Assembly (NCBI RefSeq): GCF_003626975.1
Contig: NZ_CP032616.1
Coordinates: forward strand, 1,984,001 to 2,048,000
Source of the DNA: Pseudomonas sp. DY-1
GTDB lineage: Bacteria; Pseudomonadota; Gammaproteobacteria; Pseudomonadales; Pseudomonadaceae
Direction: 5' to 3'
Length of the DNA stretch: 64,000 nt
Position numbers and translations under genes: made by a program. The notes under the pieces are model-generated. The model made no database searches. It saw only the letters and a program-made list of their open reading frames with translations, and was not told the DNA's origin. Positions 35,448 to 45,925 of this stretch are shown in pieces. How positions within the stretch are numbered: the first letter of the stretch is position 1; the number at the start of each line of letters is the position of its first letter.

Positions 35448-36818
35448 TCAACCTGCGGTCCGCAGTCGCCCACCCGCACGGTGACGGGGGCAGCAATTGG
35501 ATTCGCCGGAAACGAAGCGACTGGGTGCCTCGATGCGATCGATGGGCATGCTGCAACGCTCGCCGTTTGGCAGGCTGGCTTCGCAGGTGGGCTGCTGGTA
35601 ATGAGCCAACCACTGGCGGTACTGGTTCTCGGACACGAAGCACTTGGCCGCGGCGTAGGCCTGGGGATTTTCCTGGTAGCGGGCGATGTCGGTCAGCGGA
35701 ATGGTCAGGTGCCCAGCGCCCGGATGGTAGACCACAAAGACCACGCCCAACTGGGCCAGACGTTCCAGCATCAGTTGCCCGGACTGTCCTTCGAGCGCAT
35801 CGCACTCCTGGCGCAGGCGATTGACCTCGGCCTGCAGCTGTGCGTCCAACTGGTCGCGATAGGCCAGTTCGACATCACGAATCGCCAACTGCTCGCGGTA
35901 CTCGGCCACGGCGGCGGCGACTCGCGCCTGCAGCTCGCCTTCGAATTGCGCGCGGAGGATGTCCGCTTCGGTACGGCCGTGGCGCTCCAGTGCACGCAAT
36001 TGCACGTTCATTTCCTCACGGCTGGCCTGGAAGCGCTCCAGCTCGCCATCAAGCCTGGCTTGCAGGCCCGCGTTGACCTCTTCCTGCTGGCGCAGGGCGT
36101 GCTGCAGGGTGCGAATCTGATCCTGCAGGGCCGAGCTGCTCTGGTCGGCCGCATGGCGCATTCGCGCAATGGCCTCTTCGTTCTGCTGGCTGAGGGAGCT
36201 AAGGCGCAGGCGCTGCTGGCGGACCAACTGGGCAGTCTTCAGGCGATGCTCCTTCTCCATCTTCTCCGCCAGTTGCTCGGCCATCTCCTTGGTGATTTCC
36301 GGCGGGGCGTACCAGCTGTCTTCCGATGCCACCTGGAGCTTCTCGGCATCCAGGACCGTGGGCAGTTCCTCCTCCACCAGCAGGCCTAGGCTGTTGCCCT
36401 TGACGGCGTCACGCAGCAGGGCGAGGTCATTGCGGTCGGAATTGAGGCTGGGGTCCCAGAGATGCATCTGCTGCCAGGACACCGGACACTGACTGCGGCA
36501 CGCCAGGCGAATAGGACCGGCGCCGAGGTCGGGACCACGCCCTGCGCGCTCGGCCAGCTGCCGCAACGGCAGGTTCCAGCCGGTATCGGCTCGGCCATCT
36601 TCATCGAAGTCGAGGTAGAAGAACACCACCGCGCGCACTTGCATGCGCGGGTTGATCATCACGTAAGCCAGTTGCATCTGGCGGTCGGCGAACTCAGGCA
36701 AACCGACCACACCGTCGAGGATGGCTTCAAACTCCGAGTGAAGCATCTGCTTGCAGATGCCACGGTCGTTGAAGAACACGACGGCTTCCACCAGTTGCGG
36801 CTTCTTCAGCATGCTCAT
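35448..36818 (-). CDS. Conserved coiled-coil protein with a C-terminal Cys/His cluster
   Basis: This 456-residue cytoplasmic protein has an N-terminal globular domain (about residues 1-150, containing AVVFFNDRG and AVVFFYLDFDEDGRAD), a long coiled coil (about 190-370, rich in Glu, Gln, Arg and Leu), and a C-terminal domain ending in a CEASLPNGERC ... CCPRHR cluster that could bind zinc. I recall it as a conserved Pseudomonas hypothetical. Databases sometimes label such sequences chromosome-partition-like because of the coiled coil, but nothing here supports that. Start ATG 36818 has AGAGGTAGAG upstream. Confidence 0.8.
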   Translation of the reverse strand: MSMLKKPQLVEAVVFFNDRGICKQMLHSEFEAILDGVVGLPEFADRQMQLAYVMINPRMQVRAVVFFYLDFDEDGRADTGWNLPLRQLAERAGRGPDLGAGPIRLACRSQCPVSWQQMHLWDPSLNSDRNDLALLRDAVKGNSLGLLVEEELPTVLDAEKLQVASEDSWYAPPEITKEMAEQLAEKMEKEHRLKTAQLVRQQRLRLSSLSQQNEEAIARMRHAADQSSSALQDQIRTLQHALRQQEEVNAGLQARLDGELERFQASREEMNVQLRALERHGRTEADILRAQFEGELQARVAAAVAEYREQLAIRDVELAYRDQLDAQLQAEVNRLRQECDALEGQSGQLMLERLAQLGVVFVVYHPGAGHLTIPLTDIARYQENPQAYAAAKCFVSENQYRQWLAHYQQPTCEASLPNGERCSMPIDRIEAPSRFVSGESNCCPRHRAGGRLRTAG

Positions 36819-37200
36819 CGCTCTACCTCTGGCTCTGCGCGGTGACTCACTGCGGGCATTGTTGGGGGTGTTCGGTTTTCGTCCGCACACACTAATCCGG
36901 ACTTTAGAAAAGTCTAGGGGATATTAGGCGCCGAGCAATGTGACTGGGTTGGCAGAGCCCGGTCGCCGGGGCCTGTCGGACCGGCGGCAAGGCTAAAGTG
37001 TGACGTGGTTGGAGCTGCAGGGAAGTGCCGCCCGGCGCGAACCGGGCGGCGAGGCGGACGAAGCCCGGACAGGATCTCGCGAGCTAGCAGGTCGCAAGGC
37101 GAAAACCGCCTAGGAAGCGCAGTTTACGAATGGTAAATAAGCATTCCGAGGCGGTTTTCAACACAGCAGAGCCGACGCGCAGCAAACCCTGTTCTGGCTT
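36819..37200. repeat. Intergenic region with a GC hairpin and a nested long palindrome
   Basis: No gene is seen. The hairpin GCCGCCCGG-CGCGAA-CCGGGCGGC lies at 37027-37050. A nested palindrome spans 37101-37159. Its outer arms are GAAAACCGCCT / AGGCGGTTTTC, with internal GGAA / TTCC and an inner TTTAC-GAATG-GTAAA hairpin at 37123-37137. It ends 42 bp past the fadH1 stop, so it could act as a terminator or processing element. I recall very similar elements between genes elsewhere in Pseudomonas. Confidence 0.6.
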
Positions 37201-39342
<2,142 letters not shown>

Positions 39343-39440
39343 TCAGAACTGACAAGTTACTGATCCAAACTGACAGCCACCCTTGGCAAGCGGCAGTGCG
39401 TCCCCTACCCTGATCGGCATTCCCCTGACTCGGATTTTCC

Positions 39441-40373
39441 ATGCGCAAGCTGCTGACGCCCTTGATCGCCGCCATCCTGGTGAGCTGCCTGACTGCCTAT
39501 GCGGTATGGACCGGCGAACGGCCGCACGCCCACTATCTTTCCGATCTGCGCGCCACGCTCACCAGCAATGTGGGAACGGCCGGTGCAAGCGGCAACCTGC
39601 TGGCGATCCGTCCGGCGCTGTACCCCAGCGACTACCGCGACCCTGATCTCCTGCGCATGAAGCTCGTCGCTGCCTTTGACCAGGCCCGTGCCCTGGGCCT
39701 GCTGAACGAGAAAACCGTAGTCGCCCTGCCCGACCACATTGGTACCTGGATGCTGTTGCGGGACGAAAAGCACAGCCTCTACCAGGCTCGAACCTTCGCC
39801 GAAGGTGGCCGATTGCTCACCCTCAGCCACCCGACGCTCCTGGGACGCCTGTTCCTCCAGGGGCAGGACCTGGAAGAGGCACTGCTGCGGGCCAAGGCCC
39901 GTCGCATGGCGCGGGACTACCAGAAGATGTTCGGCCGTCTGGCTGGCCAGTACCAGGTCACCATTCTCGCCGGCTCCATCCTCCTGCCCTCCCCTTACCT
40001 CAAGGACGGCAAGCTGCGCAGCGGCCACGGCGCGCTCTACAACGTCGCATTGGCCTTCTCCCCCGACGGCCTGCTGCTTGGCGAGCCTTTCAGCCAGCCC
40101 TGGCCACAAAGCGCCAGGGGCGAATCCAGCCAGAAGCTGCAAACCGCAGGCGGCCAGGTGACCATTGCCCGCAGCTGGAGCCAGGGGTATCCGCAGAATC
40201 TGGTGACACTGAGCGACGGCCAGACCAGCGCCAGCGAGGCGCTGTTCCTGCGCGGTCGTCTATGGCGGCTGCATAACGCACCAGCGGGCAGCGAACTGAC
40301 ACCCGCCCAGGTCTCGCAAGCCAGCGAATCGCCGGGCAGCCACCTGCTGAATGCCTGGTTGAGCCCGCGATGA
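39441..40373 (+). CDS. Nitrilase-superfamily (carbon-nitrogen hydrolase-like) membrane-anchored protein
   Basis: This 310-residue protein has one N-terminal membrane helix or uncleaved signal (residues 3-22) and a C-N hydrolase-like domain. The possible catalytic Glu and Lys positions (PDHIGTW and KLRSGHGALYN) fit poorly, and no clear nucleophilic Cys is seen in the usual place, so activity is doubtful. It overlaps the following AraC-type regulator by 4 bp, so the two form a small operon divergent from fadH1. The ribosome-binding site before ATG 39441 is weak. Confidence 0.75.
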   Translation: MRKLLTPLIAAILVSCLTAYAVWTGERPHAHYLSDLRATLTSNVGTAGASGNLLAIRPALYPSDYRDPDLLRMKLVAAFDQARALGLLNEKTVVALPDHIGTWMLLRDEKHSLYQARTFAEGGRLLTLSHPTLLGRLFLQGQDLEEALLRAKARRMARDYQKMFGRLAGQYQVTILAGSILLPSPYLKDGKLRSGHGALYNVALAFSPDGLLLGEPFSQPWPQSARGESSQKLQTAGGQVTIARSWSQGYPQNLVTLSDGQTSASEALFLRGRLWRLHNAPAGSELTPAQVSQASESPGSHLLNAWLSPR

Positions 40374-41407
40374 AAACGCAACGCGTCAAACTGGGCGATC
40401 TCTCCGTGAGCTCCGTACTCAGCATGGCAGCGGCGCTGGAGCAGGCCGGTCACTGCGCGACGGACCTGCTGGAACGCTTCGGCCTGGACGCCACGCGTTT
40501 CGCCGAACCCCATGGGCGACTGTCGATCCCGCGCTTCATGCGGCTCGGCCACGCCGCCATCCAGCTCAGCGGCAATCCCGCCCTGGGCCTGGCCATGGGC
40601 CGTCTCAGCCGACTCAGCCAGCTCGGGCTCGCGGGTGTCTGCGCCGAACAGGCACCCAACCTGCGCGAAGCGGCCCGTGCCCTGACCCGATTCGAACTGC
40701 TCTACGCCAGTAACTATCGCGGACAGTCGAGCTTCCACGAGGACGCCAAGGGTGCCTGGCTGCGCTTCTATTCCATCAGCCCCTACAACGCCTACAACCG
40801 CTTCGTCGTGGATTCGGTACTGGCCGGCTGGCAGAGCCACCTGAGCCAACTGGCTGGAATGGGCATCCGAGTAGAGAAGGTGGAGATCGAGTTTCCGGCA
40901 CCGGAATATGCCGAGCGCTACACCGAGCATTTCGGTTGCACGGTGGAGTTCGAGGCCAGCGCCAACCAGCTTCGACTGTCTCAGGACACCCTGGCACTGC
41001 GCGGCAGCGAACACTGCCCGAGCACCTGGCGACAATTACTGGATATCTGTGAGAGGGAGCTGCAGCAGCTGACACGAACCCGCAGCCTGCGCGAGCGTAT
41101 TACCCAACTGCTGGGACCACTGCTGCACGGGCGCGAGCCGGACCTCGAAGAAGTGGCGGCGCGGCTGCAGATGCCGAGCTGGACGCTACGCCGCAAGTTG
41201 GCCGAAGAAGGCACCCAATTCCGCGCCATCCTCAACGAAACGCGCCGCGACCTGGCCATGGCCTATATCCGCGATACGGAACTGGCCTTTGGTGAGATCG
41301 CCTACCTGCTGGGGTTTGCCTCGGCCGAAGCCTTCCAGCGCGCCTTCAAGCGCTGGAGTGGCAGCACACCGGGCGAGTTCCGCCGCGCCCAGCGCCAGGC
41401 AGGTTGA
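40370..41407 (+). CDS. AraC-family transcriptional regulator
   Basis: This 345-residue DNA-binding protein has an N-terminal ligand/dimerisation domain of the OruR/ArgR-like AraC subgroup (about residues 20-210) and a C-terminal double helix-turn-helix (about 245-335). The second HTH is readable as AFGEIAYLLGFASAEAFQRAFKRWSG. The gene is coupled to the nitrilase-like gene by ATGA. Targets are unknown. The divergent fadH1 gene is a natural candidate by position only. Confidence 0.9.
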   Translation: MKTQRVKLGDLSVSSVLSMAAALEQAGHCATDLLERFGLDATRFAEPHGRLSIPRFMRLGHAAIQLSGNPALGLAMGRLSRLSQLGLAGVCAEQAPNLREAARALTRFELLYASNYRGQSSFHEDAKGAWLRFYSISPYNAYNRFVVDSVLAGWQSHLSQLAGMGIRVEKVEIEFPAPEYAERYTEHFGCTVEFEASANQLRLSQDTLALRGSEHCPSTWRQLLDICERELQQLTRTRSLRERITQLLGPLLHGREPDLEEVAARLQMPSWTLRRKLAEEGTQFRAILNETRRDLAMAYIRDTELAFGEIAYLLGFASAEAFQRAFKRWSGSTPGEFRRAQRQAG

Positions 41408-41494
41408 TCACATTTCGGTAGCGTCTTCAGCCGGCTCGACCGAGTCCTGCTCGCTGGCGTGAAAGTCGAGAATCTCTTCCTGGTAATCGTCCAT
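41408..41494 (-). CDS. 28-residue acidic small protein
   Basis: This very short reading frame encodes an acidic peptide starting MDDYQEEILDFHA and ending ATEM. It is supported by a perfect AGGAGGAA ribosome-binding site placed 6 nt before ATG 41494. The ends of this gene and the AraC-type gene abut exactly (41407/41408). I recall similar short acidic ORFs in other Pseudomonas but cannot name a family. The longer in-frame reading upstream runs through the tRNA region and is not credible. Confidence 0.5.
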   Translation of the reverse strand: MDDYQEEILDFHASEQDSVEPAEDATEM

Positions 41495-41647
41495 TGGCTG
41501 TTCCTCCTGGTGGCGATATGAGTCAGGAAACAAAGTCCATGCCAATAAGGTAACGAGCGCAGGTGACCGGAAAATTACCCCTGCCTTCGTCATGGGAACC
41601 AAGGAGGGCCGAGAGGGTGGCCATGGGGAGAGATAAACGAACAGGCA

Positions 41648-41684
41648 AAGAAAAAGCCCCCAGGTATCGCTACCTGAGGGCTTC
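41648..41684 (-). terminator. Terminator after the tRNA-Asp genes
   Basis: On the minus strand an AAGCCCTCAGGTA / TACCTGGGGGCTT stem with a GCGA loop is followed by TTTTCTTT. It lies just after the last tRNA. Confidence 0.85.
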
Positions 41685-41690
41685 TCTATA

Positions 41691-41767
41691 TGGCGCAGCG
41701 GACGGGACTCGAACCCGCGACCCCCGGCGTGACAGGCCGGTATTCTAACCGACTGAACTACCGCTGC
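41691..41767 (-). tRNA. tRNA-Asp (GTC)
   Basis: A 77-nt cloverleaf with acceptor stem GCAGCGG / CCGCTGC, anticodon GTC in CCTGTCACG, the TTCGAGTC T-loop and an encoded CCA end. It is identical along its length to the copy at 41870. Confidence 0.97.
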
Positions 41768-41869
41768 GTGTCGGTTGGACTTGCGTCCGGTGGAACCTTT
41801 GCATCGTCTGGCAGATAGGCCCAACGGGACTTTCTGCCTCACGCCCGAGCAACTCGAACATGGGAAATA

Positions 41870-41946
41870 TGGCGCAGCGGACGGGACTCGAACCCGCGAC
41901 CCCCGGCGTGACAGGCCGGTATTCTAACCGACTGAACTACCGCTGC
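41870..41946 (-). tRNA. tRNA-Asp (GTC), second copy
   Basis: Same sequence and structure as the copy at 41691, with encoded CCA. The spacer between the two copies is 102 bp. The three tRNAs form a cluster that in P. aeruginosa sits at the same place next to xcpZ. Confidence 0.97.
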
Positions 41947-41981
41947 GCGTCGGCCGGACTTACGTCCGAAATTCGCAAGAT

Positions 41982-42057
41982 TGGTGGGTGATGACGGGAT
42001 CGAACCGCCGACCCTCTGCTTGTAAGGCAGATGCTCTCCCGGCTGAGCTAATCACCC
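41982..42057 (-). tRNA. tRNA-Val (TAC)
   Basis: A 76-nt cloverleaf with acceptor GGGTGAT / ATCACCC, anticodon TAC in CCTTACAAG, and encoded CCA. It is the first gene of the tRNA cluster on the minus strand. Confidence 0.96.
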
Positions 42058-42206
42058 ATCGGCCTTGCGAGGCGCGCAATTTACGCAGAGGCCTCCGCTA
42101 AGTCAACACCCTGTATGGATTTTTTCTTCGAATGGCATTTCCCGCCCCGCCTGCCATCGCCTCGATGCGCACCAGAGCAGGGCAAGCGCACCGGACTGGC
42201 GCAGGA

Positions 42207-42731
42207 TCAGCTCCCGGCCTTCAGCGATACCCGCGCCGTCACCCGGCCATCTTCGGTGCGATCCAGCCCGGCCTCTTCGATGCGAACGCCCTGCCCTTCC
42301 AGAACCCCCAGCCAACGCAACAGGCTGGGGAAGGCCGCCGGTTGAAGGTTCACCTGCACCGCCCCTGGGGCGTCGCTGTCGATTCGCTCGACAGCCAGTC
42401 CCTGCTCGGCAGCAGTGGCGGTCACCAGTCCCTGCAGGCGCTCCGGATCAACCTTGCTTTGCGGCTGACTCTGTATCGCACGCGCTTCGGGCGCATGGAG
42501 TTGTAGATAGGCGTGCATCCCGCGCTGGGTTTCGAAGTACTCGCGAGCGCTGGCCAGGCGACGTTCCGCTGGCAGCCAGAGCAGCAGGTAGAGCAGGACC
42601 ATGCCGAGGAATATGCCCAGCCACAGCAATGCCATGCGATCCCGTGCCGGCAAGGCGCGCCAGCGCGGGGCCAGGGAGGAAGCCTGCCACTGCGAGCGGA
42701 GCGGCGCCTTGATTGCATCGAGCATCTTCAT
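42207..42731 (-). CDS. xcpZ: Type II secretion protein XcpZ (GspM)
   Basis: This 174-residue bitopic inner-membrane protein has a short cytoplasmic N-terminus, one membrane helix (about residues 33-53) and a periplasmic ferredoxin-like domain. With XcpY it forms the inner-membrane platform that links the ATPase to the pseudopilus. It is the last gene of the xcpR-Z operon and overlaps xcpY by 4 bp. No clear rho-independent terminator is seen before the tRNAs. Confidence 0.93.
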   Translation of the reverse strand: MKMLDAIKAPLRSQWQASSLAPRWRALPARDRMALLWLGIFLGMVLLYLLLWLPAERRLASAREYFETQRGMHAYLQLHAPEARAIQSQPQSKVDPERLQGLVTATAAEQGLAVERIDSDAPGAVQVNLQPAAFPSLLRWLGVLEGQGVRIEEAGLDRTEDGRVTARVSLKAGS

Positions 42732-43870
42732 CCTCCTATCACCAGGCGCGCGCTGACGCCGCTCTGGTCACGGCTGGCCGACCCCATTTGCACGGAAAGC
42801 CCGCTTCCGATCAGGCGCTCGCGCAGACGCTCCAGGGCGTCGAAGCCCGGAGCCTGCACCTGCAGAGCCAGATCACCCCGTATCTCACTGAAATCCAGTT
42901 GCTGCACCCGCACCTGAGCACCTTCGGCAATCAGTGCCTCGGCCGCCTTGCCAAGTAATGCAAGCAAGCGGCTCTGACCTGCACCAGAGCCTTCGACCAG
43001 GTGTTGATCGAACTGCGCCCGCAGATTCACCAGCTTGGTGTCCTGGGGGAACAGTTCGCGATAGAGCGCTTCGTTGGCATCGGCGTAGGTGTCACCCTGG
43101 CGCTGCAGCTGCCAGGCCTGGACCAGGTTGAAGCCCCATTGCAGTACCAGCCACAGACCGACCAGTCCGAGCAGCGGCTTCCAGCGCGACCAGCGTTTCC
43201 GCTCTTCCTTCAGGGTGAACTCACCCTGGGCCAGATCGCTGCCCTTCTGCTCCGCCAACCAGCCATAGGCATCCATCTCATCGCGCCAGTCATCCACGCC
43301 CTCGAGGGATTGGCGCTCGACGGGAGCGCGGCCATTGCGCGGTGCCGGGCAGACATCCCGCAGATGCGGCCAGTCCTGTTCCAGGAAGCCAAGTCGGGCA
43401 CTCCCCTCGCCCCCCAGCAGCCAGCGCTGGTCCAGCCAGAGCAGCTGGGTGCCCTGCTCCGGCAACATGTCGGCGTCTATCTGGATGGATGCGGGCATCG
43501 TCCCGAGTTTGCCAGCCAGATCGAGCCATCCCGCCAGCCAGCTGCGGCGCACCGCAAATACCCGATGCCGACCATCGACCAGAGCACCACCGAGCCCCAG
43601 ATGGAAGCTCTCGACCTCCTCGGCAAGCATCTCCTCCACCGCGAATGGCAGCGCCTGACGCAGCCAGCGCCCCTTCTGCGTAGGCAGCCGGACCGCGCAG
43701 CAGGTCACGGCCTCCACCGGCAGAATCAGGCGCCAGGGCGAAAGCACTTCTTCCAACGCCCTGGCAAACGGCAGGCGACGGCCCGTGCCTCCTTGCCAGA
43801 GCAGCACCTCCAGTTCGGCATCCAGCTGCGTGCAGGCGGCCACCGGGAGGAAGATGCAAGCCTGTGTCAT
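42728..43870 (-). CDS. xcpY: Type II secretion protein XcpY (GspL)
   Basis: This 380-residue inner-membrane protein has a cytoplasmic actin-like domain (about residues 1-220) that binds the XcpR ATPase, one membrane helix (about 235-255, LGLVGLWLVLQWGFNL) and a periplasmic domain that pairs with XcpZ. The length is normal. It has 4-bp overlaps on both sides. Confidence 0.93.
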   Translation of the reverse strand: MTQACIFLPVAACTQLDAELEVLLWQGGTGRRLPFARALEEVLSPWRLILPVEAVTCCAVRLPTQKGRWLRQALPFAVEEMLAEEVESFHLGLGGALVDGRHRVFAVRRSWLAGWLDLAGKLGTMPASIQIDADMLPEQGTQLLWLDQRWLLGGEGSARLGFLEQDWPHLRDVCPAPRNGRAPVERQSLEGVDDWRDEMDAYGWLAEQKGSDLAQGEFTLKEERKRWSRWKPLLGLVGLWLVLQWGFNLVQAWQLQRQGDTYADANEALYRELFPQDTKLVNLRAQFDQHLVEGSGAGQSRLLALLGKAAEALIAEGAQVRVQQLDFSEIRGDLALQVQAPGFDALERLRERLIGSGLSVQMGSASRDQSGVSARLVIGG

Positions 43871-44838
43871 GACTGCGGCTCCTTGACGGGCGCCGGCGGC
43901 AAACCGCCTTGCCCGAGATCACGAGAAAGAATCCGTACCTTGCCGTCACTGCCGCGCTGCAGGGTACTGACCAGAACCTGGCGGCGACCGGCGAGGCGTA
44001 CCTCGCTGATCACCTGGAAATACTGACTGCCCACCGCCAGTCCCTGCGCCTCCAACCCCATCCCGGCGAGGGCCGGCTGGCCGAGGAAGGCATCCATGCT
44101 GCGGAAGCCCGTGGCGCCTCGAGCCGCCATCAGCAGCCCGCCGCTGTCAGCGTCGAGGTTGTCGGCCAGGGTGGATAGCACGAGGGCACTGGCCGTGTTG
44201 ACGTTGAGAGTGGAATCAGACGGCAGCACGGCCACGAAAGGCAGCAGCTTGCGGTAGTCCAACTCCGTCATGCCTAACACTAGGCGCAACTCGGAAACAT
44301 CGCTCATGGCGTGATTGGCCGCGCGGTAAGGCGGCTGCAATAGCAGGTACTGGTTATCTTCCGCACCATTTGGCCCGAAGGGCTCCTCGTCACGGTCGAG
44401 CCAGTCCACCAGCCGCTCGGTATAGGGCGCCTCGATTCCCAGGCGCAGCAGAAGACGCCGGAACTGGCGAATACCCTGTTCGTTGAGCTGGCCATCGCGC
44501 ACCAGGCTGTTGAGGTTGAAGCGCCCGCTCGGATCCTCGATGCGCACGCTGAGCGAGCCGCCGTCGTCCAGTTGGAAAGTGCTCAGGGGACGCGCCCAGG
44601 CCTCGCCGAGGTGATCCACCGGCGTACGCGGATCGCCCTGGCGCAGGTCACGAACCAGGATGGCTTCTGCCAGCGCCTCGCCGCCAAGCGCGTACTGGGC
44701 CACCTGACGGGTATGGAGCTCGTTGCCGCTGGAGCGGATGGAAAGCTGGGTCCTGGCGATCAGGCCAGCGCAGACGACAGTGACCACCGCCACAACCAGC
44801 AGCACAGTAAGCAGCGCAACGCCTGTCTGGCGCTTCAT
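43867..44838 (-). CDS. xcpX: Minor pseudopilin XcpX (GspK)
   Basis: This 323-residue protein is the large minor pseudopilin at the pseudopilus tip. The type IV prepilin signal is MKRQTG/VALLTVLL. The fifth residue of the mature form is Thr instead of the usual Glu, which is characteristic of GspK. A large globular insert (about residues 60-280) follows the N-terminal helix. Confidence 0.94.
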   Translation of the reverse strand: MKRQTGVALLTVLLVVAVVTVVCAGLIARTQLSIRSSGNELHTRQVAQYALGGEALAEAILVRDLRQGDPRTPVDHLGEAWARPLSTFQLDDGGSLSVRIEDPSGRFNLNSLVRDGQLNEQGIRQFRRLLLRLGIEAPYTERLVDWLDRDEEPFGPNGAEDNQYLLLQPPYRAANHAMSDVSELRLVLGMTELDYRKLLPFVAVLPSDSTLNVNTASALVLSTLADNLDADSGGLLMAARGATGFRSMDAFLGQPALAGMGLEAQGLAVGSQYFQVISEVRLAGRRQVLVSTLQRGSDGKVRILSRDLGQGGLPPAPVKEPQS

Positions 44839-45539
44839 TGCGTCCGCTCCTGTCCGTCATCTTGCTGGTTGTCCTGCTCTCCCTGAGGACTCTGCTGCTC
44901 GCCGCCTGCCTGGGGCACCTGGCGCGGCGGGGTTTCCACCAGCCGCAAGACCCTGCGCAATTCGCCGTAGCGGCGATGCTGCAAAGTGATCTCCAGCGCG
45001 CGCGGCAGGCGATCCAGACGCTCATCGTCGGACAGCCCGGCAGGCGGCCAGCTGTCTTGCCAGTCGCCACTGTCGTCCATGTAGCGCAGCTTCATGGAGG
45101 TCACACCATCCAGGGCGTTCTGAACCCGCGGCAGGCTGTCCTGCGCCTGGTCTAGGACCGTCCAGTAACGCCGTTCCAGGCGCTCACCGGAAAGCTGCCA
45201 GCGCACCCGCTGCAAGCGCGAGCGCTGCGTGCCGGTAGGATTGCGCCAACCGCTCCGGGTGAGTTCCAGGCTGTCGCCGTCGCCGGACTGTTCCCCCAGC
45301 AGCGCGGCCCGTGATTCGCCGTAGGCATCGCGTATCGGCCGTGAGATCACTTGGCGAACATCGCGTTCGAAGGCGGAAATGCCCCGCACCAGCTCCCGCA
45401 ATTGCTGCTCCTGTAAACGGGTCGCCTCATCGCTGTCGAGGACCGCACCGAGCATGCGCCAGGTACCGATCGCCAACAGCGCAAAAATGGCGATGGCGAT
45501 CAGCAGCTCCAGCAGGGTGAAGCCTGCGGAGCGCTTCAT
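44835..45539 (-). CDS. xcpW: Minor pseudopilin XcpW (GspJ)
   Basis: This 234-residue minor pseudopilin has prepilin cleavage site MKRSAG/FTLLELLIAIAIF with Gly at -1 and Glu at +5. It forms the tip complex with XcpU, XcpV and XcpX. The last 30 residues are Gln/Glu-rich (QQSPQGEQDNQQDDGQ), an extension probably disordered. It has 4-bp overlaps with both neighbours. Confidence 0.94.
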   Translation of the reverse strand: MKRSAGFTLLELLIAIAIFALLAIGTWRMLGAVLDSDEATRLQEQQLRELVRGISAFERDVRQVISRPIRDAYGESRAALLGEQSGDGDSLELTRSGWRNPTGTQRSRLQRVRWQLSGERLERRYWTVLDQAQDSLPRVQNALDGVTSMKLRYMDDSGDWQDSWPPAGLSDDERLDRLPRALEITLQHRRYGELRRVLRLVETPPRQVPQAGGEQQSPQGEQDNQQDDGQERTQ

Positions 45540-45925
45540 GGTGTACTCCCGAGGAAGCCCACCAGGCGTACAGCGGCGCGGTCTTCCAGTTTGCCGCCGA
45601 TACCTCTAAGGGGCTTGGGTGCGACCCACAGCGTGACTCTCCGCAGTGCCGGGTCGCTGGTCCCCTCGACCTGGCTCAACCACTCCCAGCGCCGCCCACC
45701 GTAGTCCAGTTCACCCTGGTCGCGGCCATTGCCCGGCGGCGTCTGGCGCAACTGCAACTCCGTCAGGCGGTTGTCGGCGATCCACATCGCCAGGGTCTTG
45801 TCTTCCAGGCGCGAAGCGATCTGCAGGCTGCGGGCGCTGGCAGTGAGCACGCTGGCGGCTACCACTGCGAAGATGGCCAGGGCCACCAACACCTCGATCA
45901 GGGTGAAGGCGCGACTGTGCTTCAT
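45536..45925 (-). CDS. xcpV: Minor pseudopilin XcpV (GspI)
   Basis: This 129-residue protein is the minor pseudopilin that nucleates the tip complex. The N-terminus is MKHSRA/FTLIEVLVALAIF, with Ala at the -1 position where prepilin peptidase normally requires Gly. Glu5 is present. The start ATG 45925 overlaps xcpU by 4 bp. The longer frame upstream is not used. Whether XcpA/PilD processes this site efficiently is an open question. Confidence 0.92.
   Translation of the reverse strand: MKHSRAFTLIEVLVALAIFAVVAASVLTASARSLQIASRLEDKTLAMWIADNRLTELQLRQTPPGNGRDQGELDYGGRRWEWLSQVEGTSDPALRRVTLWVAPKPLRGIGGKLEDRAAVRLVGFLGSTP

Noticed and set aside
41495..41842. 144-codon frame that would include the 28-residue ORF and tRNA-Asp
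   Set aside because: It reads through a tRNA gene and a terminator.
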